Assembly: GCA_038400315.1 (NCBI GenBank)
Contig: CP151667.1
Span: forward strand, 1,065,174-1,129,173
Reading direction: 5' to 3'
From: Isosphaeraceae bacterium EP7
Lineage (GTDB): Bacteria; Planctomycetota; Planctomycetia; Isosphaerales; Isosphaeraceae
Length of the DNA stretch: 64,000 nt
Positions 17,582-27,342 of this stretch are shown piece by piece. A program made the position numbers and the translations under genes. The first letter of the stretch is position 1; every line of letters begins with the position of its first letter. A model generated the notes under the pieces. The model searched no databases. It saw only the letters and a program-made list of their open reading frames with translations, and had not been told where the DNA came from.

Positions 17582-19027
17582 ATGAGCATGAATGCGTTTC
17601 AGCGGGCGATCTCCCGGCGGGCCTTCCTGGGCGACGTGACCTCGGGCCTCGCCGGCGTCGGCCTGGCCCAGTTACTCGCCCGGGACGCGAGTGCCGACGA
17701 CCGGCCCGGCTGGATGCCCGGGCTGGGGCAGACCCACTTCGCCCCCAAGGCGAGCCGGGTTTTGCAAATCTTCTGCCCGGGGGCGGCCTCCCACATCGAC
17801 CTCTGGGAGCACAAGCCCGAGCTGGAGAAGCGCGACGGCCAGCCGATGCCGGGCGGGGAGAAGCTGGTCTCCTTCCAGGGCAAGAACGGCAACCTGATGC
17901 GACCCCCCTGGGCGTTCGTCCCCTCGGGCGCGTCGGGCAAGCGGATCACGTCGATGCTACCGCACCTGTCCGGGCACGTCGACGACATCGCATTCTTGCA
18001 TGGGATGACGTCCAAGACGAACACGCACGGGCCGGGATGCGTGTTCATGAACACGGGCCACTCGACCGAGGGGTTCCCCGCCGCGGGCGCCTGGACGAGC
18101 TATGCGCTCGGGAGCCTCAACGAGAACCTGCCCGCTTATGTGGCCATCCCCGACGTGCGCGGCGAGGCCCCGAACGGAAAGGCCAACTGGAGCAACGGCT
18201 TCCTGCCCGCCCAGCACCAGGGGGTCATGCTCTCGGCCGACCGGCCGATCCGCAATCTGGCCTCGCCGGTCGCGGTGAAGGCCGGCGAGGAACGCGCCAC
18301 GCGCGACTTCCTCGCCTCGCTCAACGAGCGCGATGCCGGGCTGCACCCCGGCGATTCCGAGCTTCAGGCGCGGATCGCGGCCTATGAGCTGGCGGCCCGG
18401 ATGCAACTCTCGGCGCCCGAGGTCTCGGACCTCGCCTCCGAGCCCCAGTCGATCCACGACCTCTACGGGACCGGCGACCCCAATCCGCTCAAGGCGTCGT
18501 ACGCCCGCAATTGCCTGCTCGCCAGGCGGCTCATCGAGCGAGGCGTGAGGTATGTCAACCTCTACTGCGCATCGAGGGCCTCGGGCGTCGACGGATTGTT
18601 GAACTGGGACGCCCACAAGACTCTGAAGGCCGATTACGAGCGGCATTGCCCCGTCTTCGACCAACCGACGGCCGCCTTGATGACCGACCTGAAGCAGCGC
18701 GGCCTGCTCGACGAGACGCTGGTTCTCTGGACCACCGAATTCGGCCGGATGCCCACCTGCCAGGAGGGGACCACCGGCCGCGACCACAATCCCGATGGCT
18801 TCACCTGCTGGATGGCCGGGGCCGGGGTCAAGGGGGGGATGAGCCACGGGGCGACCGATGAATTCGGCCGACGGGCCGTGGAGTCGCCCACCACGGTCTG
18901 GGACTTCTACGCCACCGTGCTGCATCTGCTCGGATTCGAACACACCAAGCTGACCACCTATTATAACGGACTGGATCGCCGGCTCACCGACGTCCACGGC
19001 CGGGTCATCCGCGAGATCTTGGCCTGA
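17582..19027 (+). CDS. DUF1501 protein, Tat-exported
   Basis: 481 residues. The twin-arginine signal ISRRAFLGDVTSGLAG starts the protein. The mature part is a DUF1501 domain, a relative of the alkaline phosphatase/sulfatase fold: FCPGAASHIDLWEHKPELE near the start, FLHGMTSKTNTHGPG in the middle, and TTEFGRMPTCQEG with GRDHNPDGFTCWMAGAG towards the end. It directly follows the PSCyt gene and is almost certainly co-transcribed; this pairing is a signature of Planctomycetes. Enzymatic activity is unproven. The start could equally be the second ATG two codons later. It ends 11 bases from the convergent kinase gene. Confidence 0.9.
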   Translation: MSMNAFQRAISRRAFLGDVTSGLAGVGLAQLLARDASADDRPGWMPGLGQTHFAPKASRVLQIFCPGAASHIDLWEHKPELEKRDGQPMPGGEKLVSFQGKNGNLMRPPWAFVPSGASGKRITSMLPHLSGHVDDIAFLHGMTSKTNTHGPGCVFMNTGHSTEGFPAAGAWTSYALGSLNENLPAYVAIPDVRGEAPNGKANWSNGFLPAQHQGVMLSADRPIRNLASPVAVKAGEERATRDFLASLNERDAGLHPGDSELQARIAAYELAARMQLSAPEVSDLASEPQSIHDLYGTGDPNPLKASYARNCLLARRLIERGVRYVNLYCASRASGVDGLLNWDAHKTLKADYERHCPVFDQPTAALMTDLKQRGLLDETLVLWTTEFGRMPTCQEGTTGRDHNPDGFTCWMAGAGVKGGMSHGATDEFGRRAVESPTTVWDFYATVLHLLGFEHTKLTTYYNGLDRRLTDVHGRVIREILA

Positions 19028-19038
19028 CGCGTTCGGGG

Positions 19039-22000
19039 TCAGGCCGAGATCAGGGCGAGCAGCGCGTCGTAGTCGACCGGCTTGACGAGATGGTGGTCGA
19101 AGCCGGCGAGCTTGGACTTGCGGCGATCATCCTGCTGGCCGTAGCCCGAGACGGCGATGAAGGTGGAGTCCTTGCACCCATCCTGGAGGCGGATTCGCCG
19201 GGCGACCTCGTAGCCGTCGAGCCCGGGCAGGCCGATGTCGAGCAGGACGAACTCGGGCATGAAAACCTCGGCGATGTCCACCGCCGATGGCCCGTCATGG
19301 GCGAGCTTCACCTTGTAGTCGAGCAGGGAGAGCAGCCTGCCAAGGCTGCGCGCCGAGTCGACATTGTCGTCGACGACCAGCACCCGGGCCGATCCGCCGT
19401 TGAACTTGGCAGGTCCCTCGTCGTTGGCCCGGGTGGCGGCCGGGGCCTGGGTTGCGGGGAGCCTGAACGTGAACTCGCTCCCCTTCTCCAGCCCGTCGCT
19501 GACGACCGAGATGGAGCCCCGGTGCATCTCGGCCAGCGCACGGACCAGCGTAAGACCGATACCCAAGCCCCCCTCGGCCCTGTCCAGCGACCGGTCGACC
19601 TGGGTGAACAGGTCGAAGACCTTGGGCAGCATCTCGGCGGAGATCCCCACGCCGTTATCGCGGACCGAGACGACGATCTCGGATCCTTCCAGCGAGGCGT
19701 CGAGGCTGATCCGACCGCCGGACTTCGTGTACTTGGCGGCGTTCGTCAGCAGGTTGACCACCACCTGTTCCAGGCGCGTGGGATCGCCGTGGACGGTCAG
19801 CCGGTCGGTCGAAATCGAGACTTCCAGGGTATGCTTCCGGTCTTCGATGAGCGGGCGGACGGTCTCGACGGCGTGGGCTAAAATCGGGGCGAGGTCGACG
19901 TATTCAGGCCGGATCTGGATCTTTCCGCGGCTGACTCGCGAGACATCCAGGAGGTCATCGATCAGGCGGCTGAACGTCTTGACCTGCCGTGCGATGACCT
20001 CATCTGCGAAAGCCCGGTCGACGGGCTCGCCCGAGCGGATGGCCAGCGAGACGGCGTTGCCGATGGATGCGAGCGGGTTTCTGAGCTCGTGGGCGAGCAT
20101 GGCCAGGAATTCGTCCTTGCGGCGGTCCTTGTCGCGCAACTCCTGGTAGAGGCTGGCGTTCTCGATTGCGATGGCACCCATCCGGGCGAGCTGGAGAAGA
20201 ATGGCCTCGTCGTCGTCGCCGAATTCTCCGTCGAGCTTCTGTGCGAGTCGGATTTGTCCCAGACTACGCCCCCCGCGGCCGACGATCGGGGCGCTGAGCC
20301 AGCCGTCGGGAGGTGACTCGTCGTCCGATGTAGGATTGGCGGACCCTCGATCCGGCGATCCCTGGGCTTCTTCCCTCTTCTCGGTCGTCGCGGGCCGGTC
20401 AGCTCGATGGGTGACGCTGGTGGCCCGTTCGTCGGCCTCGAGGCTGGTGATGGCGTACTCGGCGCCGATGAGCGAGCGACCTTCCTCGGCGATGACGCGG
20501 AGAACCGAGTCGATATCGCTGGCCACGTGGATACGGGCGGCAATCTCCGCCAGATTCCTGAGCTGCTCCGACGTCCGACGTTCCTTGAAGAGCGCCCGCT
20601 CGCGGTCTTGCTCGAATCGCACCCGATCGGTGGCGTCTTGAGCCATGACGAAGAAGCCGCGAACTTCCCCGGCGATGATGTAGGGCGTGTATGTGGAGTC
20701 GAGCTGGCGCGTTCCGAGCCGCTGATGTCGGATCTCGCCCTCGTGCTTCGACATCATCCCCGCCAGGGCTTGCTCCATCGCGTCCCGCCTGGATTCGAAG
20801 GCGGCGTTCCCGAAGACCTCGCCGATGTGCCGGCCCGAGATCTCCTCGGCCGGGATGCCGACCCATTCCTCATAGGCACGGTTGATGAACCGGTAGCGGA
20901 ACTCGGTGTCGACGAAGCTCACCAGGGCGGGGAGCGTGTCCGAGACGGTCGAGAGCCAGGCCCGGCTCTCGCGCAGGGCACTCTCGGCCTCCTTCTGCGA
21001 GGTGACGTCGACGATCGCCACCGGGAGGCTCACGACCCTGCCCGAGGCGTCTCGGTGGGTCGTCCCCCGGGCGATGACCCACCGCGGCGGGCCGTCGGGC
21101 TGGGGGATGCGATATTCGGACTCGAAACTCCCCCCGGTCTCGATCGCGGCCTTGATATCCAGGAGGACATGCTCGCGGTCGTCGGGGTGGACGGCCTTGA
21201 TGTAGGCCTCCAGGCGACCGCCCGCGGCGTCCTCCGCGGAGACTCCGAAGACCTTGGCCAGCCGGCCATCGGCCACCACCCGGTTCGTGAGGATGTCGTA
21301 CGTCCAGGTCGAGACCGAGCCGGCGGAGAGGGCCGATTCGAGCCTCAGGCGTGCCTCCCTCAGGTCGGCCTCGGCGCGAGCCCTCGCGATGGCGATCGCC
21401 GCGGTCTGGGTCGTGACCTCGGCGAGCTTCAAGTCCTCGGGGCCGGGAACGCGCGGGTGGTCGTGATACATCGCGAGGGTGCCCAGCACCTCGCCGTTGC
21501 TCGACAGGATCGGCTGGGACCAGCAGGAACGCAGCCCGTGGAGGAGCGCCAGCTCCGCAAACTCGGCCCAGTTCGGGTCGTTGGCAATGTCCGAGAGGTG
21601 GATCGGTTCGCTGGGGAGGGCTGACGCGAACGAGGTGCCGATCGGAGACTGGACGGTGATCCCGTCCAGGGCCTTTTTGTAAACATCCGGAAGACTCGCC
21701 GCCGCGCCATGGCATAGATTCAGGCCGTCCCGATCCAGGACCAAGATCGAGGCGATCATCCCCGAGCCGGATTGCTCCTCAGCGAGCCGGCAGAGTGTCT
21801 CGAGCACCTCGGTCAAATCTGCCCCTCGAGCGAGCAGCTCGAGCGTATGTTTCTGACCAGCGAGCATCGCCTCATCGCGCTGGCGGTCTGTGATGTCCCG
21901 CGTGGTCCCGGTGACCGCGACGACCTGGTCATCGGGGCCTAACACGGGGACGAAGATGTAATCATAGATGCGCCGGCCGTGCGTCCCTGAGAAAGGGACG

Positions 22001-23319
22001 ATCCCGCGGATCGGTGCCCGGGTCGCCACCACCGTGTCGATCTCTCGCTCGTGCATTGTGGCGTGCCATTCCGGGTAGCCAAGCTCCTTAAAGCTTTTGC
22101 CGATGACCTCGCCCTTGCCGAACATCTGCGCGAGCGCCTGGTTCGCGTAGGTGAAGCGGTGGTCAAGCCCGAAGACATAGACGAAGTCGGGCGTGTTAGA
22201 GAGGATTGCGTCGAAGAGCCTTGCCTGCGACTCGACCCGTCTGGCGAGCCCCAATCGAAGCTCTTCCTCCTCCATGCGTCTGGAAATGTCGCGGAAGACC
22301 AGGACCAGGCCCGAAACCTCTCCCATCTCGCTTTGAATCGGTGAGCCGCCCTGTTCAATCGGCCGACGCGTGCCATCACTGGAAACCAGGATCGAGTGTT
22401 GGAAACCGCCGGGGGCGAGGCCGCCCAACTCCATCTCGGCTGGGTCCGTGTCGAGAAAGTGAGGCGGCCCCCCCTCGACCCGGAAAATTTCGCCCAAGGG
22501 CCGCCCGATCGCCTCCCCGGCCGTCACACCACAGAGCGTCTCGGCCACTCGATTGATCAACGAGACCCGGCCGGCGGCATCAACCGAGATGACCGCCTCG
22601 CCGAGGCTCGCGAGCGTCACGTGCAAGTCACGCCTCGACGCCTCGACCTCCGCGCGATCGGCTCGCAGTCGGATTTCTGACGAGACCACCTCGGCCAACT
22701 CGACCAGGGTCTCGACGTCCTGGTCGGCCCAGGTCCGGGGCTTACCGTCGATGACGCAGAGCGCACCTAATACATGTCCGCCAACGCGGATCGGTGCGCC
22801 AAGATAGGCGATGACGCCCAGGTCGCCGATCGCAAGATTGGTCGCAACCAGCGGATGGGGCCGAGCGTCTTCGATGACGAGCGGCTCGCCCGACTCGACG
22901 ATATGCCGGCAGAACGAGTGTGAGAGCGGGGTTTCGCGGCGCGAGGCCCAGGGCTGGGGAAGGCCGACGCAGCTCTTGAAGAATTGCCGGTCGGCATCCA
23001 CGAGAGACACTAGGGCGACGGGTGCATTGAGGAATTTCGAGGCCAGCCGGGTGAGCCGGTCGAACGACTCCTCAGACTCGGAATCGAGGAGCCCTGTGCG
23101 AAGGAGGGTCGCCAGCCGTTCGGGAGAGAGAAGGGGGGAGTCCAAGGATGTCGCCCTCCCGGGCGATCGGTTGCGAGGGGCGATTGCGTGCGTTCCGGCG
23201 CTGCATTCGGCCGGCCTCGACGGCCGATCGTCGCGTTTAAAGCGACCTGGACCCGAGTCAAAGTGAGCGGGGCGTCTTCGCCAGTTCGGGGAGACACTAT
23301 TTTGAACCTCCGAGGTCAC
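19039..23319 (-). CDS. Soluble multi-PAS/GAF hybrid histidine kinase
   Basis: 1426 residues with no transmembrane segment. Approximate order: GAF (75-215), PAS (218-345), PAS (355-480), GAF (485-655), PAS (655-785), PAS (785-910), GAF (920-1065), HisKA (1070-1145; phospho-acceptor in MLAHELRNPLASIG), HATPase (1180-1290; LLTNAAKYTKSGG N-box, VRDNGVGIS G-box), and a C-terminal receiver domain (1310-1426; VLVVDDNVDSARS, phospho-acceptor Asp in LLDIGLPGLDG). The kinase would sense cytosolic or diffusible signals and pass phosphate to its own receiver. There is no output regulator beside it. The start is a GTG at 23319; the first 55 residues lack domain character, so the true start may be internal. 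Confidence 0.92.
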   Translation of the reverse strand: MTSEVQNSVSPNWRRRPAHFDSGPGRFKRDDRPSRPAECSAGTHAIAPRNRSPGRATSLDSPLLSPERLATLLRTGLLDSESEESFDRLTRLASKFLNAPVALVSLVDADRQFFKSCVGLPQPWASRRETPLSHSFCRHIVESGEPLVIEDARPHPLVATNLAIGDLGVIAYLGAPIRVGGHVLGALCVIDGKPRTWADQDVETLVELAEVVSSEIRLRADRAEVEASRRDLHVTLASLGEAVISVDAAGRVSLINRVAETLCGVTAGEAIGRPLGEIFRVEGGPPHFLDTDPAEMELGGLAPGGFQHSILVSSDGTRRPIEQGGSPIQSEMGEVSGLVLVFRDISRRMEEEELRLGLARRVESQARLFDAILSNTPDFVYVFGLDHRFTYANQALAQMFGKGEVIGKSFKELGYPEWHATMHEREIDTVVATRAPIRGIVPFSGTHGRRIYDYIFVPVLGPDDQVVAVTGTTRDITDRQRDEAMLAGQKHTLELLARGADLTEVLETLCRLAEEQSGSGMIASILVLDRDGLNLCHGAAASLPDVYKKALDGITVQSPIGTSFASALPSEPIHLSDIANDPNWAEFAELALLHGLRSCWSQPILSSNGEVLGTLAMYHDHPRVPGPEDLKLAEVTTQTAAIAIARARAEADLREARLRLESALSAGSVSTWTYDILTNRVVADGRLAKVFGVSAEDAAGGRLEAYIKAVHPDDREHVLLDIKAAIETGGSFESEYRIPQPDGPPRWVIARGTTHRDASGRVVSLPVAIVDVTSQKEAESALRESRAWLSTVSDTLPALVSFVDTEFRYRFINRAYEEWVGIPAEEISGRHIGEVFGNAAFESRRDAMEQALAGMMSKHEGEIRHQRLGTRQLDSTYTPYIIAGEVRGFFVMAQDATDRVRFEQDRERALFKERRTSEQLRNLAEIAARIHVASDIDSVLRVIAEEGRSLIGAEYAITSLEADERATSVTHRADRPATTEKREEAQGSPDRGSANPTSDDESPPDGWLSAPIVGRGGRSLGQIRLAQKLDGEFGDDDEAILLQLARMGAIAIENASLYQELRDKDRRKDEFLAMLAHELRNPLASIGNAVSLAIRSGEPVDRAFADEVIARQVKTFSRLIDDLLDVSRVSRGKIQIRPEYVDLAPILAHAVETVRPLIEDRKHTLEVSISTDRLTVHGDPTRLEQVVVNLLTNAAKYTKSGGRISLDASLEGSEIVVSVRDNGVGISAEMLPKVFDLFTQVDRSLDRAEGGLGIGLTLVRALAEMHRGSISVVSDGLEKGSEFTFRLPATQAPAATRANDEGPAKFNGGSARVLVVDDNVDSARSLGRLLSLLDYKVKLAHDGPSAVDIAEVFMPEFVLLDIGLPGLDGYEVARRIRLQDGCKDSTFIAVSGYGQQDDRRKSKLAGFDHHLVKPVDYDALLALISA

Positions 23320-23751
23320 TGTTTCAAGTCAAACTCCGCGGCGTCAGAGATTGCGGTTCGTCTCTGGAGACGATCGAAAGGTCAGGGTTTGCGGGCGTTG
23401 AGGAGAGTGTAAGGCGTGAGAAGATTCGAGGAGGAATAAACTCGGTTAGAAGCAGATGCCGGAGGTGCAAACCAATCGGTTCAACTTCCTGTCAAGCGTT
23501 CGGGCTTCTCGAAACTCGAGGTCGGCTCTCGCGTTCGAATTGGGCTGGATCAATTGGCGAAATCGGCCCATCCTCTCGGATCGCGCGGGTCGCGTTCATC
23601 CGGGCAATCCGCCTCGGGATTTCGCGAGGAACTCTCGGGCAATCAAGCAGGCTTGACTTGCGGGTCGAGATTTGATCTTAGCCCGATGGCCAGGACTCTC
23701 GTCCGGCCTTTCCGACCTTCGCGTGCAACCCGGGAAGGAGCCCGTGCATCC
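23320..23751. other. Divergent intergenic region
   Basis: About 430 bases between the kinase (minus) and the AsmA-like gene (plus). It must carry both promoters, but I see no clear consensus elements or repeats. The AsmA-like reading frame is open through the right half, but its likely ribosome-binding site (GGAAGGAG at 23733-23740) places the start at 23752. Confidence 0.5.
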
Positions 23752-26700
23752 ATGGAAGAGCCAGGCATCGACGAGACGCCTCAGCCGAGGCGTTTCAGGC
23801 GCATCCTCAGGTTGATTGCGGGCCTCGCAATCCTCTTCGTCCTCGTGCTCGCGTCGATGCCGACCGTGCTCAGTACCTCCCCCGCGCGACGCCTGCTGGT
23901 GCAGGTCGTCAATAAAAAGTTCAGTCCAGGGCGGATCGAACTTGGCGCGATGTCACTCTCATGGACAGGCTCGCTGACCCTGGACGATGTCGTCCTGGTC
24001 GACCCCAGCGGCAAGAAAGTCATCAAGGCCAAGTCGATCCAGACCGACCGGGGCATCCTCGGACTGCTCGCCTCGCGGCCCAACTACGGGACGATTCGAG
24101 TCGATGGGGCCAGCGTGGATGTCGAGCGTCACGCCGACGGCTCGATTGATGCAATCGACGCACTCGGCGGTTTGATGAACGCCGGCGGCGACTCTCAGGG
24201 CGATCCAAGTCTCGCCCTGTCGGTGGTCGTGAAGGGGGGGCGTGTACGCATCGCCAGCCCCGAGCTTGCCGAGCCGATCTCCGCCGTCGCCTTCGACGCC
24301 TCCGCGACGATCGTCCCGGGTAAGCCGCTCGACGCCGTCATGACAATCGCCGAGGCGGGGCGTTCCCTGGAGCTACGTGCCGGATATGAGCTGTACCCCG
24401 CGAAGGGGACCTCGGCCGATCAGACGCTCTTGCTGACGGGCAAAGACTGGCCGATCGCCGTGCGTGAGGCGGGCATCACGGCCAAAGGGAACCTCGTCGG
24501 CACGGTCGGGGCCGATCGCAGGAAAGGGCTCTGGTCGGCCCGAGGCAACGCAACGCTTCGCAAAGTCGTCGCCGACGGACCAGTCCTGGCCGGTGACAGG
24601 CTCACTCTCGAGAGCGTCGAGGCCGGCTGCGACCTGATGCAGACCCCCACCGGTTGGTCGATCCGCATGCTTGACCTGAAGTGCCCGATCGGCGAACTGA
24701 CGGCGAGCGGCACCGTCCCTGCATCTGCGACGACGCCCACCTTGCTCGAAGGGCACGTTGACCTGGCCGCGGCTTCGAAGCTCCTGCCTTTGACACTCCA
24801 CCTCCGCGATGGGATCGTGATCGACCGTGGCCAGGCCCGAATCGAGGCCCGCCTGACCTCGCAGGGCGGCGCCGACCGACTTGCCGTCTCGGCCAATATT
24901 GCCGATCTGGCCGCGACCGAGCGAGGCCGCCCGATTGTCTTCCACAACCCCGCATCGCTGTCCGCGGCCCTGGTACGCACCAAGGGAGTGTTGGCCGTCG
25001 AGACCTTCGTCCTGAAAGCAGCGGGGGTCGACGCCACCGTAACGGGCGACCTCGAGCGAGGCTTGAAGCTCTCGGGCACCATTGACCTCGCCGTGGTGCA
25101 GGCCCAGTTACGCGACCTGATCGACCTGGGGACGCTCGACCTCGCCGGCAAGGGGAGGGTGGCCGCAGACTATCGCCGCGACGGCGAGACATTCAAGGCG
25201 CGGTTCGCGGCCGAACTCTCGGGGCTCAAAGCCACGGGAGTTGCCCCACAGCCGATCGTCCACGACCACGTCCGCCTTGAAGGAACCGCCGACGGCCCTC
25301 GGGGTGAGAATGGGCTGCCGACCGGCTGGCACGCGGCCCGGCTGGGTATCCACGCAGGTGAGACGACGGCCAACCTGCACGCCAAGATGGCCGGCGAGGT
25401 GACGTCGATCATTCTCGACGGCTCAACCTCGATCACCTCTCCCACCCCGGCGCGAGCCGGGGGCAAGGTCTCGGTCCGCTGGTTTAACCGGGTTTATGAC
25501 ATCGACGAGCTTCAACTGTCGGCGATTCCCACCGATCCGAAGGCCGTGGCGGGCTCGATTTCCTTCGCCGCGAAGGGTCGGCTCGACCTGACCACGGGCG
25601 ACCTGAGTCTTGTACCGATCGGGGTCCAGCCTGCCGTGGGAATCGGCCTGGCCGCCGAAGGGCTCAAGCTCGGCGGCCTCGGCAAGTCCGACGCCCCGAT
25701 GACGCTCGACGCCGCACTGGTCGGCGAGCTGGCGGCCCTCGACCAGTTCCTTTCCGCATGGATGCAGTCCCCCCCGCGCGGCCTGGGCGGCGGCTGGTCC
25801 GGGCGAATTGCGGTGGCCCGCAGGACCGACGGCGTCCTCGACTTCAGCGGTCGGATGGCCGCGGCGAATCTCGTGATGACCACCGCTCGGGGACCGGTCG
25901 CCGTCGCGTTGAAGGGGACGTACGCGACCGCCACCGATGCCCTGGACCTGGCGAGCCTCGACCTGGCCACCGCCTTCGGCCGGATCGTCGTCGGCGGCAA
26001 GGTTGCCGAGGCCACCACGAAGCGGATCGCCGACATCTCGGGCACCCTGGAACCGCGCTGGGAGACGCTCGATTCGTTCGTCGCCTCGGCCGTCGAGCCG
26101 CATGCCCAGGTCCGAGCGACCTTCAAGCCGTTCCACATCAAGGGATCGCTTGCCGGTGCGTCGGCGTCTCAGGTCCTGAAAGGTCTCGAGGGTGAGCTAT
26201 CGCTCGACCTCACCTCGGCCGAGGCTTTCGGCATGAAGGTTGGCCCAACCCCGATCGTCCTCCGGCTGGCCGCGGGCAAGGCCGCCTTCGACCCGATCTC
26301 AACGACCGTCAACGAAGGTCCGGCCGCGATCGACGCCGACCTCTACCTGGACGACCCCGAAGGCCTCTGGCTCAGGCTGGCCAAGGGGACCAAGATCGAC
26401 GGCGCGGTGATTAATGAGACTGTCTCCAACGACGTCCTCTCCTACATCGCACCGGTGCTGAGCAAGGCCAGCAAGGTTACGGGCAAAGTCTCGCTGACGA
26501 TTGAGGACGCCGCGATCCCCATGATCGGCGAGGGCGCACTTCGCGTGGACGGCCAGCTTGTCTTCCAAGACGTCGTCTTCCAGCCCGGTCCATTCGGTGC
26601 CGAGATCTTCTCCCTGTCCGGCAAGGTCGTCCCCAAGATGACCCTGCACCAGCCCTTGCAGCTCCAGATTGCCGATGGCCGCGTGAGGCAGAGCGGTCTG

Positions 26701-27108
26701 TCCATCCCACTATCCGAGACCGCGAAGGCGAACCTCGAAGGGTCAGTCGGATTCGACAAGACCCTGTCGATGAAGGCGATGATCCCCGTCACGGCCCAGA
26801 TGATGGGCGGAGACGCGACCGTCAAGCAGATCGTCGGCGACACCCAGATCACGGTGCCCATCGGCGGCACGATCTCGCGTCCGACCATCGACCGGGCGGG
26901 CTTCCGCCTCGCCGTGAAGGACGCCGCCAGGTCGATGGTCAAGCGAGGGGTCAAGGCCCAGGCCGGCCGCCTGCTAGACCAGGTCATCCCCCCCGCCGCA
27001 GCTGCCGGCGACGCCACGACGAATTCCTCCCGCGGGGCCCGCGGGCAGGATGCGTTCAAGTTGCTCGAAGGCGTGGGTCGGGAACTCTTGCAGCCCAAGC
27101 CTCGCTGA
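23752..27108 (+). CDS. AsmA/TamB-like inner-membrane anchored envelope protein
   Basis: About 1118 residues. A single N-terminal transmembrane helix (LIAGLAILFVLVLASMP, about 25-45) is followed by over 1000 residues of repetitive beta-rich sequence, of the kind seen in AsmA, DUF748 and TamB proteins: short strands such as IRVDGASVDVERH, LTASGTVPASA and VSVRWFNRVYDIDELQLSA recur. The C-terminal part, including GGDATVKQIVGDTQITVPIGGTISRPTID, matches the AsmA-like C-terminal region. Such proteins are thought to form bridge-like grooves between membranes and to influence lipid transport. The gene stands alone, with a perfect 15-bp hairpin after its stop. An upstream in-frame extension to 23554 lacks homology character. 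Confidence 0.8.
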   Translation: MEEPGIDETPQPRRFRRILRLIAGLAILFVLVLASMPTVLSTSPARRLLVQVVNKKFSPGRIELGAMSLSWTGSLTLDDVVLVDPSGKKVIKAKSIQTDRGILGLLASRPNYGTIRVDGASVDVERHADGSIDAIDALGGLMNAGGDSQGDPSLALSVVVKGGRVRIASPELAEPISAVAFDASATIVPGKPLDAVMTIAEAGRSLELRAGYELYPAKGTSADQTLLLTGKDWPIAVREAGITAKGNLVGTVGADRRKGLWSARGNATLRKVVADGPVLAGDRLTLESVEAGCDLMQTPTGWSIRMLDLKCPIGELTASGTVPASATTPTLLEGHVDLAAASKLLPLTLHLRDGIVIDRGQARIEARLTSQGGADRLAVSANIADLAATERGRPIVFHNPASLSAALVRTKGVLAVETFVLKAAGVDATVTGDLERGLKLSGTIDLAVVQAQLRDLIDLGTLDLAGKGRVAADYRRDGETFKARFAAELSGLKATGVAPQPIVHDHVRLEGTADGPRGENGLPTGWHAARLGIHAGETTANLHAKMAGEVTSIILDGSTSITSPTPARAGGKVSVRWFNRVYDIDELQLSAIPTDPKAVAGSISFAAKGRLDLTTGDLSLVPIGVQPAVGIGLAAEGLKLGGLGKSDAPMTLDAALVGELAALDQFLSAWMQSPPRGLGGGWSGRIAVARRTDGVLDFSGRMAAANLVMTTARGPVAVALKGTYATATDALDLASLDLATAFGRIVVGGKVAEATTKRIADISGTLEPRWETLDSFVASAVEPHAQVRATFKPFHIKGSLAGASASQVLKGLEGELSLDLTSAEAFGMKVGPTPIVLRLAAGKAAFDPISTTVNEGPAAIDADLYLDDPEGLWLRLAKGTKIDGAVINETVSNDVLSYIAPVLSKASKVTGKVSLTIEDAAIPMIGEGALRVDGQLVFQDVVFQPGPFGAEIFSLSGKVVPKMTLHQPLQLQIADGRVRQSGLSIPLSETAKANLEGSVGFDKTLSMKAMIPVTAQMMGGDATVKQIVGDTQITVPIGGTISRPTIDRAGFRLAVKDAARSMVKRGVKAQAGRLLDQVIPPAAAAGDATTNSSRGARGQDAFKLLEGVGRELLQPKPR

Positions 27109-27130
27109 TCCTGGATATCGATCCAATCGG

Positions 27131-27164
27131 ACGCGGCCCTCGCTGACAACAGCGAGGGCCGCGT
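27131..27164 (+). terminator. Strong terminator-like hairpin after the AsmA-like gene
   Basis: ACGCGGCCCTCGCTG (27131-27145) pairs perfectly over 15 base pairs with CAGCGAGGGCCGCGT (27150-27164) around an ACAA tetraloop, 22 bases past the stop codon. There is no T-run after it; the following bases are CGCG-rich. The position and stability fit a factor-assisted terminator or 3'-end stabiliser. Confidence 0.8.
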
Positions 27165-27342
27165 CGCGCGCGACCGACGCATTCAAGGAATCCCGCGCGA
27201 GTGGGGCTCGCCCGGCGTCGAGAGATTCCAATCGCCCCGTTGCCTGGTCGATTCGAAAGCCTTGATATTCTTCTAAATTGATCGACATAATCGTCATTAA
27301 GGCCGAGGCGACCTGTACAAGGCATGTGGTGAGGAGACTTCA

